Shown here: positions 6,065 through 6,065 of the stretch, piece by piece
How the letters are laid out: each line of letters begins with the position of its first letter
Numbering within the stretch: position 1 is the first letter of the stretch
Assembly (NCBI GenBank): GCA_021816545.1
Contig: JAKAXP010000146.1
Location: forward strand, 1 to 6,065
Direction of reading: 5' to 3'
DNA length: 6,065 nucleotides
Origin: Bacteroidota bacterium
GTDB lineage: Bacteria > Bacteroidota > Bacteroidia > Bacteroidales > VadinHA17
The notes under the pieces: generated by a model
What the model was told of the DNA's origin: nothing
Seen by the model: only the letters and a program-made list of their open reading frames with translations
Database searches by the model: none
Position numbers and translations under genes: made by a program

Positions 6065-6065
6065 T

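Overview
The window looks like chromosomal DNA from a member of the Bacteroidota, probably the Bacteroidales/Marinilabiliales side of the phylum, although the order cannot be fixed from this sequence. Three things point there: a TonB-dependent receptor with an N-terminal carboxypeptidase-regulatory-like domain, directly followed by a DUF4249-type lipoprotein; promoters that resemble the TTTG / TAnnTTTG type of this phylum rather than -35/-10 sigma70 boxes; and start codons without strong Shine-Dalgarno sequences. All supported genes lie on the minus strand, so the window is read from right (6065) to left (1).

Right end (5515-6065): three very small membrane proteins in a row, the first cut by the window edge. 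Each complete one has two membrane spans joined by a short polar loop and a short polar or basic tail. The first two overlap by 11 nt and the third follows after 15 nt, so they look like one transcription unit. I do not recognise a named family.

Middle (1057-5430): a probable four-gene operon. Two tandem paralogues of exactly 136 residues come first (two N-terminal membrane spans plus a beta-rich, PH-like cytoplasmic domain). The second ends 5 nt before the 812-residue TonB-dependent receptor, which ends 5 nt before the DUF4249 lipoprotein. The receptor and lipoprotein should act together at the outer membrane in energised uptake of an unknown ligand; the two inner-membrane paralogues have no assigned role.

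Left end (32-963): a two-gene operon of a six-span membrane protein and a 98-residue winged-helix regulator, joined by an ATGA stop/start overlap. Its promoter region carries overlapping inverted repeats (TACTTTG-N5-CAAAGTA and TTTGTAG-N9-CTACAAA) that cover the predicted -7 element. A second site with the same half-sites and the same spacing (CTTTG-N5-CAAAG) lies at positions 1-15, just past the regulator gene. This suggests a small autoregulated circuit that may also control the next gene to the left.

I see no rRNA, tRNA, CRISPR array, insertion sequence, integrase or attachment site. The only non-coding stretches are short (31, 93, 71, 84 and 15 nt, plus 5-nt gaps). Nothing in the window is clearly an undescribed system; the most promising leads are the paralogue pair fused into the receptor operon and the shared palindromic operators.
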